From Bacteroidales bacterium UBA7009 (GTDB lineage: Bacteria; Bacteroidota; Bacteroidia; Bacteroidales; Paludibacteraceae), in assembly GCA_002449665.1 (NCBI GenBank), contig DJXH01000006.1, positions 1-21,729 on the forward strand: a DNA stretch of 21,729 nucleotides, read 5' to 3'. The position numbers and the translations under genes were made by a program. Positions 1 to 7,349 of the stretch are shown in pieces (within the stretch, counting starts at the first letter, position 1; each line of letters begins with the position of its first letter). The notes below the pieces were generated by a model, which was not told the DNA's origin, searched no databases, and was given only the letters and a program-made list of their open reading frames with translations.

Positions 1-2418
1 GGCAAGGAATACTACCGCTTGCAGTTCCTTGTGGATGAGGGTAATGAGAATTTGAAACGCGAGATGGAAGTCTCAGTCAAAGCAGGCGAACTCGTGGGCA
101 TCATCTACGACAAACTACTCGAACAGTATATCGACAAAGACAGCCCTGAAACGTTGCGCTCGCTTAATATCCTTTGTGTACGGTTGGTGTTCTGCCTATA
201 TGCCGAAGATGCAGGCTTATTCCCTTCAAAAACAGCCTTTCACGATTATCTGCAAAAGTATGGTGCAACCGATTTTCGCCGAGCGTTGATAGACTTTTTT
301 GTGTTGCTTGATACTCCACTGCAAAGCCGTGACCCGTATTTGGAAGATGATATTGCGGCGTTTCCATACGTGAACGGCGGACTATTCAGCGAAGAGAAAA
401 TCATTATCCCGCGTTTTACGGATGAATTGAAGCAACTTTTATTACAGAACGCAAGTTCCGATTTCGATTGGTCAGAGATAAGTCCTACTATCTTCGGCGC
501 TGTGTTTGAATCGACACTCAACCCCGAAACCCGTCGCAGCGGAGGTATGCACTACACGTCCATTGAAAATATACACAAAGTGATTGACCCGCTGTTTATG
601 AACGACCTCAGGGATGAGTTTGACGGGATAATGCGGACGAGGACAACCGCGCTTCAAGTGCGACAACTTTTGCAAGCCTTCCAAGACAAACTTGCTTCGC
701 TCACTTTCCTTGACCCGGCTTGCGGCAGCGGTAATTTCCTGACAGAAACTTTCCTATCTTTGCGCCGATTGGAAAACGAGGTGATACAGGCCATGTATGG
801 CGACAACCGACAAATAGGTTTCGAAGGAACAATCAAAGTCAATATCTCGCAGTTCTATGGTATAGAGATTAACGACTTCGCTTGTACGGTAGCAAAGACA
901 GCCCTTTGGATAGCCGAGAGCCAAATGCTCAAAGAGACCTCTTCGATTGTGGGTGTTGATTTGAATTTCCTGCCCCTGAAAACCAATGCCTATATCCACG
1001 AGGGCAATGCCCTCAGGATGGATTGGGGAAGTCTTTTTGGTCATCAATTGCCATCAATTAACCAACAATTAGAGCAAGAAAATAATTGTGGAATAATTGA
1101 TGATAATTGTGGACAAATAAATTACCCCGACTATATCATCGGCAACCCGCCGTTTGTGGGGTATGCCTATCAGAGCAAGGAACAGAAAGAAGACCTTGCT
1201 GCCATTATGAAAGGCTTCGGCAGCAATATAGACTATGTGGCGGGCTGGTATCTCAAAACAGCCGAGTTGATGCGCACTGCAAAACAAATCCGTGCCGCAC
1301 TTGTCAGCACCAACTCTATCACCCAAGGCGAACAAGTAGCAGCAATATGGAAACCACTGATGGAGCAATACGGCATACAGATTGATTTCGCCTATCGTAC
1401 ATTCCGCTGGGATAGCGAAGCCGACATCAAAGCGCACGTGCATTGTGTGATAATAGGCTTTTCCTTAAAGGATACTATAGGGATACCGAAGGGATACGAA
1501 AAGCGTATCTACCTTTCCGACAACCAAATTATCACAGCCAAGAACATCAACGGCTATCTGATGGACGCACCGAATGTGTTTATCGAAAAACGAACTAACC
1601 CATTGTGCGATGTGCCGCCATTTGTTCGAGGCTGCCAACCGACCGATGATGGTAACTTTATCTTAACAGAAGAAGAAAAAAATGAACTGCTTCGAAAAGA
1701 GCCGCAGGCTGAGCTGTTTATACGTCCGTTTATGATGGGCAAGGATTTTATCAACCGTAAGCCCCGTTATTGTTTGTGGTTAGTAGGAGCAAATCCGGCA
1801 TTATTGCGTCGCTGTCCGATGGTGATAGAGAGGATTGAGAAAGTGAGAGCTTTCCGACTGAAAAGCACAAAAGCAGCAACACGGCAGAAGGCTGATACGC
1901 CTACTTTGTTTGACGAAATAAGAGAACCACAAAGTAACTATATTGCCCTGCCCAAAGTTAGCAGTGAGAACCGCCGATATATCCCGATGGATTATCTGAC
2001 ACCTGATATTATTCCGGGGGATAAGTTATTTTGTATGCAAGGCGCATCGCTATACCATTTCGGAGTAATGATGTCGAATGTTCACATGGCGTGGATGCGT
2101 GCCACTTGCGGACGATTGGAAATGCGATATAGTTACAGCAACACCATCGTCTATAACAACTTCCCGTGGTGTCAGCCGACTGATGAGCAGAAAGCCAAAA
2201 TAGAGCAAACAGCGCAAGCCATTCTTGACGCTCGTGCCAAATATCCTGACTGTTCGCTTGCCGACCTGTATGACGAAGTAACAATGCCCCCTGAACTGCG
2301 GAAAGCCCACCAAGACAACGACCGCGCCGTGATGGCGGCGTATGGTTTTTCGCCGAAGATGACCGAAAGCGAGTGCGTGGCGGAGTTGTTCAAGATGTAT
2401 CAAGAATTGACGAAATAA
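1..2418 (+). CDS. MmeI-type (type IIL) DNA adenine methyltransferase / restriction protein, 5' end outside window
   Basis: The frame is open from base 1, so the first in-window start (TTG at 19) is probably internal and the gene begins upstream. About 805 codons are visible; MmeI-family proteins are usually about 900 or more residues. Counting codons from base 1: GGMHYT (181-186) is the family's conserved motif near the methyltransferase start, DPACGSGNF (238-246) is the SAM-binding motif I, and NPPF (382-385) is the catalytic motif IV of N6-adenine methyltransferases. A target-recognition-like half follows and ends with the family's C-terminal helical part. In MmeI enzymes one polypeptide methylates and cuts DNA; the PD-(D/E)XK nuclease sits at the N-terminus, which would lie before this window, so nuclease activity cannot be judged. 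A 21-nt in-frame repeat precedes NPPF. The last 100 or so bases are duplicated in part after the next gene. Confidence 0.88.
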   Translation, partial: GKEYYRLQFLVDEGNENLKREMEVSVKAGELVGIIYDKLLEQYIDKDSPETLRSLNILCVRLVFCLYAEDAGLFPSKTAFHDYLQKYGATDFRRALIDFFVLLDTPLQSRDPYLEDDIAAFPYVNGGLFSEEKIIIPRFTDELKQLLLQNASSDFDWSEISPTIFGAVFESTLNPETRRSGGMHYTSIENIHKVIDPLFMNDLRDEFDGIMRTRTTALQVRQLLQAFQDKLASLTFLDPACGSGNFLTETFLSLRRLENEVIQAMYGDNRQIGFEGTIKVNISQFYGIEINDFACTVAKTALWIAESQMLKETSSIVGVDLNFLPLKTNAYIHEGNALRMDWGSLFGHQLPSINQQLEQENNCGIIDDNCGQINYPDYIIGNPPFVGYAYQSKEQKEDLAAIMKGFGSNIDYVAGWYLKTAELMRTAKQIRAALVSTNSITQGEQVAAIWKPLMEQYGIQIDFAYRTFRWDSEADIKAHVHCVIIGFSLKDTIGIPKGYEKRIYLSDNQIITAKNINGYLMDAPNVFIEKRTNPLCDVPPFVRGCQPTDDGNFILTEEEKNELLRKEPQAELFIRPFMMGKDFINRKPRYCLWLVGANPALLRRCPMVIERIEKVRAFRLKSTKAATRQKADTPTLFDEIREPQSNYIALPKVSSENRRYIPMDYLTPDIIPGDKLFCMQGASLYHFGVMMSNVHMAWMRATCGRLEMRYSYSNTIVYNNFPWCQPTDEQKAKIEQTAQAILDARAKYPDCSLADLYDEVTMPPELRKAHQDNDRAVMAAYGFSPKMTESECVAELFKMYQELTK
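1082..1113 (+). repeat. 21-nt-period in-frame direct repeat inside the methyltransferase gene
   Basis: ATAATTGTGGA occurs at 1082-1092 and again at 1103-1113, exactly 21 nt apart. It encodes two similar heptapeptides, NNCGIID and DNCGQIN. The surrounding 1035-1125 stretch is much more A/T-rich than the rest of the gene, with further CAATTA-like words. The repeat lies in the loop directly before the catalytic NPPF, where I would expect a shorter linker. It looks like a small slippage expansion that kept frame. Confidence 0.7.
2306..2373 (+). repeat. 68-bp direct repeat, copy 1 (within the methyltransferase 3' end)
   Basis: These 68 bases recur at 3724-3791 with two differences (T2346/C3764 and C2364/T3782). 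Both differences are synonymous in the methyltransferase frame (Gly and Thr codons). The two copies flank the transposase gene at a distance of 1418 bp. Confidence 0.95.
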
Positions 2419-2466
2419 GGTAAAAACCATGAATCTATTTGTTACAAAAAAGCCATAACGGAATCA

Positions 2467-3705
2467 ATGGCAACGTATAAGCCTCAAATAGAATACACGG
2501 AAAAGGGATGGCGGCGAACAACTGACACCAATCGTCACCACCGTGAGAATGGTTGGGATTATTGTGGGCGTGCTATTTACCACTTCACCTTTGTGGTTGC
2601 TGACCGTTATCCGCTGTTTGGGCAGTTAGAGGCTCCCACGCCACAAGAGGCTCGGATAGTTCTCAATGACTATGGAAAGCAGGTAAAGAACCTACTTATC
2701 CACCTGCCTCAGTTCTACCACCCCAAGGGTTATGCGCTGAAGGTGCTTGCCTCGCAGGTTATGCCTGACCATATTCACCTCGTGCTGCAAGTGTTGGAGC
2801 CGTTGCCAAAGAGCATAGGTACGGTAGTGAGGGGCTTCAAAGCCGCCTGCACAAAGATTTACAAGGAACAATTCTACCCCGACGGCGAAAACGCCGCCGA
2901 AATGCACGAAGAAAGCAAAGCAAGACAAGACGAACAGAGAGCGCAAAACAATCAGCCACACTACCAAAACAAAGCGCAATATCAGCCACACTGCCCAAAC
3001 GCCCTCCAAAGACGGCCTAACAACCCCAACCAAGCGTGTGAGAGCATCGTGCATTTTGCCCGCATTTTTGCGGGCAGAGGGTCTGTCTGGCAGCCCGAAG
3101 CCGCTTACTACCATGAGCGGATACTACATTCGGATGGTCAACTCCGCCACATGATTGATTATGTCCACGACAACCCTCGCCGTTTGGCTTTGAAACGCGC
3201 TAACCCGCAACTCTTCCAACTTCACCGACAGGTGCAAGTTGCTGGCTTTTCGTGTACCACACTCGGCAATCAGTTCCTGCTTGATTTTCCGATGAAGGAT
3301 GTGATTCAATGCTCTCGCCGACTGACGCAAGCAGAGATTGACCTAAAGAAAGAACAGTGCTTTGAAGATGCGGAGCGTGGGACGGTGTTTATCAGCGCAG
3401 GCATATCCGAAGGCGAGAAACAGATTTGCAAGGCACTCCGTGAAGCCGGTTTCCCGCTGATTATGCTCCTGAAGGACGGTTTTCCGAAAGAGACAGACCC
3501 GCACTGCAAGTATTTCAAGCCGCAGGGTGTTTATTTTGAGACTTGCGCCGCAGGGCAGTTGCTGCTGATTGAGCCGAGCGAGGAACTATATACGAGCAAA
3601 CCAATAGAACAGCAGGTATATGCCAAAGCGGGCGTTTTGCCGCACGACACTATGCGTTATCGTTTCCAGGCACTTAATGAATTGGCACGGCAAATAGGAA
3701 ATTAA
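2467..3705 (+). CDS. REP-associated (RAYT/Y1_Tnp) tyrosine transposase fused to a DprA-like C-terminal domain
   Basis: 412 residues; RAYT proteins are normally about 150-250. Residues 36-245 carry the IS200/RAYT HUH fold: MPDHIHLV (99-106, metal-binding His102 and His104) and, later, a helix with MIDYVHDNPRR (229-239) whose Tyr232 is a candidate nucleophile. Between them is a Gln/Asn/His-rich insert (about 141-190) built from a 33-nt DNA repeat. Residues about 300-372 show the order SAGIS, a helix with GEKQI, a hydrophobic strand ending in KDGFP, YFKPQG and FETCAAGQLLLIEP. This resembles the DprA/SMF Rossmann domain; that part is inference. RAYTs nick and join single-stranded REP hairpins and are often single-copy and domesticated. 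No IS ends are visible. The gene starts 48 nt after the methyltransferase, possibly co-transcribed with it. Confidence 0.8.
   Translation: MATYKPQIEYTEKGWRRTTDTNRHHRENGWDYCGRAIYHFTFVVADRYPLFGQLEAPTPQEARIVLNDYGKQVKNLLIHLPQFYHPKGYALKVLASQVMPDHIHLVLQVLEPLPKSIGTVVRGFKAACTKIYKEQFYPDGENAAEMHEESKARQDEQRAQNNQPHYQNKAQYQPHCPNALQRRPNNPNQACESIVHFARIFAGRGSVWQPEAAYYHERILHSDGQLRHMIDYVHDNPRRLALKRANPQLFQLHRQVQVAGFSCTTLGNQFLLDFPMKDVIQCSRRLTQAEIDLKKEQCFEDAERGTVFISAGISEGEKQICKALREAGFPLIMLLKDGFPKETDPHCKYFKPQGVYFETCAAGQLLLIEPSEELYTSKPIEQQVYAKAGVLPHDTMRYRFQALNELARQIGN
2883..2896. repeat. Small hairpin CGGCG-AAAA-CGCCG inside the transposase gene
   Basis: A perfect 5-bp stem with an AAAA loop lies at the start of the low-complexity insert. 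It is short and could be chance in a Gly/Ala-rich coding stretch. Confidence 0.5.
2941..3000 (+). repeat. About 33-nt imperfect tandem repeat in the transposase insert
   Basis: The unit beginning GCGCAA and containing ATCAGCCACACT runs 2941-2973. It is repeated from 2974 to 3000 with a 3-nt deletion and a few substitutions. In protein it gives the repeated QPHYQNKAQYQPH pattern. Frame is preserved. Confidence 0.75.
3057..3076. repeat. Perfect 8-bp hairpin with TTTT loop inside the transposase gene
   Basis: TGCCCGCA (3057-3064), loop TTTT, TGCGGGCA (3069-3076). It is coding (around FARIFAGR) and also forms a clean REP-like hairpin, the kind of structure RAYT enzymes bind. Whether it is bound is unknown. 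Confidence 0.7.
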
Positions 3706-3723
3706 CAAAACCAGCCCGCCGTA

Positions 3724-3797
3724 CCCACCAAGACAACGACCGCGCCGTGATGGCGGCGTATGGCTTTTCGCCGAAGATGACTGAAAGCGAGCCCTGA
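3724..3797 (+). pseudogene. Fragment of a methyltransferase 3' end (68-bp repeat copy 2)
   Basis: Bases 3724-3791 copy 2306-2373 at 66 of 68 positions and still read AHQDNDRAVMAAYGFSPK-like sequence in frame (from 3726), then hit a TGA at 3795-3797. There is no start and no upstream coding part, so this is a remnant. The 18 bases between the transposase stop and the copy have no match in copy 1's flank. It may be the scar of a recombination or insertion that split a methyltransferase gene end, or the remains of a second allele. Confidence 0.85.
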
Positions 3798-3824
3798 TTC
3801 GTCCACTATCTCAAGTTTGATTAA

Positions 3825-3836
3825 GCAAAATTTTGC
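3825..3836. promoter_or_regulatory. Palindrome GCAAAATTTTGC overlapping the dnaX -33 element
   Basis: This is a perfect 12-bp palindrome whose right half overlaps the TTTTG of the promoter -33 element. That is the right place for a repressor site, but no factor can be named and A/T-rich palindromes occur by chance. Confidence 0.35.
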
Positions 3837-3863
3837 ACAATCCGTATATTTGTCGTATCTTTG
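3831..3863 (+). promoter_or_regulatory. Bacteroidota-type promoter for dnaX and downstream genes
   Basis: -33 TTTTG at 3831-3835, a 20-nt gap, then TATCTTTG (TAnnTTTG, -7) at 3856-3863. Transcription would start near 3870, about 40 nt before the dnaX ATG. The spacer resembles that of the ppiD promoter (both contain TTGCACAAT and ATTTG). A second TAnnTTTG match at 3845-3852 lacks a well-spaced -33 element. Confidence 0.75.
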
Positions 3864-3910
3864 CCGCCGTATTTAATCTGGGTGATTGTGTAAACTTTTT
3901 TCCTATCGTT

Positions 3911-5596
3911 ATGGATAACTATATAGTTTCGGCGCGCAAGTACAGACCGTCTTCTTTTGAGTCGGTAGTCGGGCAGAAAGGTCTGACGGACACACTTCGC
4001 AACGCCATCCGCCAAAACCATTTGGCTCACGCCTATCTTTTTTGCGGTCCGCGCGGAGTGGGTAAGACCACCTGTGCGCGTATCTTCGCCAAGACCATCA
4101 ACTGTCTTAATCCAACTGCCGACCACGATGCCTGCAACGAGTGCGAATCGTGCCGCGCCTTTAACGAGCAGCGCAGTTTTAATATCCACGAACTTGATGC
4201 GGCGAGCAACAACTCCGTGGACGACATCCGCAAACTCATAAGCGAGGTGCATATACCACCGCAGATAGGCAAGTACAGCGTGTATATAATAGACGAGGTA
4301 CACATGCTCTCGGCCGGGGCTTTCAACGCCCTGCTTAAGACCCTCGAAGAGCCGCCTTCGTATGCCATCTTCATCCTCGCCACAACGGAGAAACACAAGA
4401 TTCTGCCTACTATTTTGAGCCGCTGCCAGGTCTATGACTTCCAGCGTATCACGGTGGCGGACATAGTGGGCTACCTGCAGTATGTGGCGAAGAACGAGGG
4501 CGTGGAAGCCGAAGAGGAGGCTCTCAATGTGGTGGCACAGAAAGCCGATGGCGGTATGCGTGATGCTCTTTCCGTCTTTGACCAACTCGTAGTCTATTGC
4601 GGAGGGAAGATTACGTACAAGCGCACTATTGAGGTGCTTAACGTACTTGATACCGAACTCTATTTCCGCCTTACCGCCCACCTGCTCAAGGCTGACATAA
4701 GGCAGGCACTGCTGCTGCTTGACGAGGTGCTGCGCTCGGGCTTTGATGCAGGCGTTTTCCTTACCGGTTTCGCCTCTCACCTGCGCGATGTACTCGTCAG
4801 CAAAGACCCGATGACCACAGCCTTGCTTGAAACGTCGGAAAGCATAAAAGAGCAGTATAAGCAGCAGGCGGCAACCTGTCCTAACCGCTGGCTCTACAAC
4901 GCCCTTGAGATAATCAACAACTTTGACGTTCAGTACCGTACCTCGCGCAACAAGCGACTGACGGTGGAGATATGCCTTGTCAAACTCTGTACGCTCGTCT
5001 TGCCCGCCGAACAGCCTGCCGGGGTTTCGCAGCCCGCTGCGGCACCGCAAAAATCAGCAGCACCTCAAACAACTTCTGCTACTGCACAACCTGCTGTGCC
5101 GCAAAAAGCAGCCTCTGCTGCAAGCGGACCGGCGATGATGCCGAAGATGCCGTCCGTGAAAGTAGGACAGACTGCGGCACCCGTTCAACCTCAGCCTACA
5201 GCTACACCGGTTCAGCCACAACCACAACCGCAAAACAACCCTTTTACGAAAGACCTGCTCAATGACGCGTGGGCAGGTCTGAGGCTTAACTTCCCCCGCG
5301 AAGAGCGTCTCTTGGCAATGCTGTCCGACTACAAGCCCGAGATAGTGTCGCCTACACAACTGAGGTTAGTGCTGACCAACCCGTGGCAGAAAGAGGAGTT
5401 CAACCGCTTCAGCGACAAGATATTGGAACACCTGCACCGAGTACTGAAAAACGATGAAGTGCGTATTCAGGTGGATTTGGAGGAGCAGGACAACTCACGT
5501 AGGGCTTATACCTCGTCCGAAAAACTTAAACTGCTCGTCAGTCAGTACCCCGAACTTGGTCGGCTGCAAGCGGCACTGAAGTTGCAATTAGAATAA
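3911..5596 (+). CDS. dnaX: DNA polymerase III subunit gamma/tau
   Basis: 561 residues from the ATG at 3911; the frame is open further upstream, but the promoter ends there and MDNYIVSARKYRP is the family's usual N-terminus. This is the clamp-loader ATPase of the replicative polymerase. Visible: Walker A GPRGVGKT (46-53), a zinc-binding Cys set (65, 75, 78, 81), Walker B IIDEVH (126-131), sensor-1-like ILATTE (155-160) and SRC (170-172). Residues about 367-443 are a Pro/Ala/Gln-rich linker, followed by a roughly 115-residue C-terminal domain. Heptamers for the E. coli-type gamma frameshift (A AAA AAG) are absent, so probably only the full-length form is made. There is no Shine-Dalgarno before the start. 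ygiQ follows after 1 nt. Confidence 0.96.
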   Translation: MDNYIVSARKYRPSSFESVVGQKGLTDTLRNAIRQNHLAHAYLFCGPRGVGKTTCARIFAKTINCLNPTADHDACNECESCRAFNEQRSFNIHELDAASNNSVDDIRKLISEVHIPPQIGKYSVYIIDEVHMLSAGAFNALLKTLEEPPSYAIFILATTEKHKILPTILSRCQVYDFQRITVADIVGYLQYVAKNEGVEAEEEALNVVAQKADGGMRDALSVFDQLVVYCGGKITYKRTIEVLNVLDTELYFRLTAHLLKADIRQALLLLDEVLRSGFDAGVFLTGFASHLRDVLVSKDPMTTALLETSESIKEQYKQQAATCPNRWLYNALEIINNFDVQYRTSRNKRLTVEICLVKLCTLVLPAEQPAGVSQPAAAPQKSAAPQTTSATAQPAVPQKAASAASGPAMMPKMPSVKVGQTAAPVQPQPTATPVQPQPQPQNNPFTKDLLNDAWAGLRLNFPREERLLAMLSDYKPEIVSPTQLRLVLTNPWQKEEFNRFSDKILEHLHRVLKNDEVRIQVDLEEQDNSRRAYTSSEKLKLLVSQYPELGRLQAALKLQLE

Positions 5597-5597
5597 A

Positions 5598-7349
5598 ATG
5601 ACCGATTTATACGACCTGAAAAACTATCTGCCTACCACCCGCAAGGAGTTTGAACTGCGTGGTTGGGACGAGGCCGATGTCATCATCTTCAGCGGTGATG
5701 CCTACGTTGACCATCCCGCTTTCGGTGCGGCAGTCATAGGTCGTGTACTCGAAAAAGAAGGGCTGCGTGTCGCCCTCGTTCCGCAGCCTGACTGGCGTGG
5801 CGACCACCGCGACTTTCTCAAGCTCGGTCGCCCGCGTCTTTTCTTCGCCGTTACGGCAGGGGCGATGGACTCGATGGTCAACCACTACACCGCCGCACGC
5901 CGACTGCGCTCCGACGATGCCTATACGCCCGAAGGCAGGGCAGGCGCAAGACCCGACAGGTGTACTGCCGTCTATACACGTATCCTCAAACAGCATTTCC
6001 CCGATGTGCCGGTAGTGATAGGCGGCATAGAGGCTTCTATGAGGCGGTTAGCGCACTACGACTACTGGTCGGACACTGTGATGCCGTCCCTGCTCATTGA
6101 TAGTGGCGCAGACCTGCTCGTCTATGGTATGGGCGAGAAAGCCATGGCGCAGATAGCGCGGCAAGGCGTAAGGCGTGATATACGCCAGACAGCATACTTG
6201 GCAAGGCAAAGCGAACTGAAAACGGCAGACGATGCTATCCGTTTACATAGTTTTGAGCAGGTATGCCGCGACAAAAGGCTCTATGCACAAAACTTCGCCG
6301 CCGTGGAAACAGAGTCCAATAAGCACCAAGCAAAGACTATTATTCAGCCACTTGACGATACTAAAGACCCTGTTTGCACCGTTGTCAATCCGCCTTTTAA
6401 GCAGATGACCACCGCCGAACTCGATGCCGTCTATAACCTTCCCTTTATGTATTTTCCTCACCCCAAATACAAAGGCAAGCGTATCCCCGCCTACGAGATG
6501 ATACGCTTCTCCGTGTGTATGCACAGAGGGTGCTTCGGCGGCTGCTCTTTCTGCACCATCTCCGCCCACCAAGGCAAGCAGATTACATCACGCAGCAAGG
6601 AAAGCATACTAAGGCAGATAGACCGCCTAAAAGACCTGCCCGACTTCAAAGGCTACCTCTCCGACCTCGGCGGTCCGTCGGCAAATATGTACGGTATGCG
6701 CGGTATCGACCGTTCCCTATGTGAACGTTGCGCCCGACCTTCGTGTCTGCAACCTGCTGTGTGCAAGAACCTTAACCAAGACTTTAAGCCGCTCTTGGAC
6801 ATATACCGCACCGTTGATTCGCTGCCGTATATCAAAAAGGCTTTTGTCGGCTCCGGCATAAGATATGACCTTATGAGCGAAGAGTATGGACGCGAACTGA
6901 TATTGAGACATGTGAGCGGCAGGCTCAAAGTGGCACCCGAACACGTGTCGGACAACGTGCTTAGACTTATGCGCAAACCGGCGTGGAAAGAGTATCTGCG
7001 CTTTCGTGATTTCTTCCTTAAGACCAACGAGCAGGCAGGACTAAAACAGCAACTCATACCATATTTCATCTCCTCTCACCCGGGGTGCACAGACAAGGAT
7101 ATGCGTCTGCTTGCCGAAGAAACACGCCGTATGCACTACCACCCCGAGCAGGTGCAGGACTTTACCCCCACACCTATGACACTATCCACCTGCATGTTCC
7201 ACACCGGACTTGACCCGCATACGATGCAGCCCGTCTATACGGCGCGGACAGCAGAAGACAAAAAACGGCAGAACAGTTACTTCTTCTGGTGGAAACAGGA
7301 CAACGGAAGAAATGACACCAATCGTATAAACAATAAACACAGACACTAA
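5598..7349 (+). CDS. ygiQ: YgiQ family radical SAM protein
   Basis: 583 residues. The family (UPF0313/YgiQ) combines an N-terminal B12-binding-like half with a radical SAM core; its reaction is not established. The 4Fe-4S-binding CxxxCxxC is C312, C316, C319 within HRGCFGGCSFCTI. Other family marks are LPTTRKEFELRGWDEADVI near the N-terminus, VVIGGIEASMRRLAHYDYW, and FTPTPMTLSTCMF near the C-terminus. A further Cys cluster (LCERCARPSCLQPAVC) sits C-terminal of the SAM motif. E. coli YgiQ is longer (about 740 residues) because of a C-terminal extension missing here. The start is 1 nt after the dnaX stop and the stop abuts the next ATG, so it is surely co-transcribed with both neighbours. Confidence 0.93.
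   Translation: MTDLYDLKNYLPTTRKEFELRGWDEADVIIFSGDAYVDHPAFGAAVIGRVLEKEGLRVALVPQPDWRGDHRDFLKLGRPRLFFAVTAGAMDSMVNHYTAARRLRSDDAYTPEGRAGARPDRCTAVYTRILKQHFPDVPVVIGGIEASMRRLAHYDYWSDTVMPSLLIDSGADLLVYGMGEKAMAQIARQGVRRDIRQTAYLARQSELKTADDAIRLHSFEQVCRDKRLYAQNFAAVETESNKHQAKTIIQPLDDTKDPVCTVVNPPFKQMTTAELDAVYNLPFMYFPHPKYKGKRIPAYEMIRFSVCMHRGCFGGCSFCTISAHQGKQITSRSKESILRQIDRLKDLPDFKGYLSDLGGPSANMYGMRGIDRSLCERCARPSCLQPAVCKNLNQDFKPLLDIYRTVDSLPYIKKAFVGSGIRYDLMSEEYGRELILRHVSGRLKVAPEHVSDNVLRLMRKPAWKEYLRFRDFFLKTNEQAGLKQQLIPYFISSHPGCTDKDMRLLAEETRRMHYHPEQVQDFTPTPMTLSTCMFHTGLDPHTMQPVYTARTAEDKKRQNSYFFWWKQDNGRNDTNRINNKHRH

Noticed and set aside
2419..2466. Eight-codon ORF between the methyltransferase and transposase genes
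   Set aside because: Too short, with no Shine-Dalgarno or conserved feature; treated as plain intergenic sequence.
2467..3705. Complete IS200/IS605 insertion sequence around the HUH gene
   Set aside because: No left or right end hairpins with the usual cleavage tetranucleotides and no TnpB were seen. The flanking repeat is methyltransferase coding sequence, not an IS end.
3821..5050. Minus-strand open frame of about 409 codons opposite dnaX
   Set aside because: Antisense to an unmistakable dnaX; no recognisable domain.
5040..5110. Possible programmed frameshift site in dnaX (A-runs CAAAAATC and CAAAAAGC)
   Set aside because: Neither run matches the A AAA AAG slippery heptamer in the reading frame, and no downstream hairpin or early stop in the shifted frame stands out.
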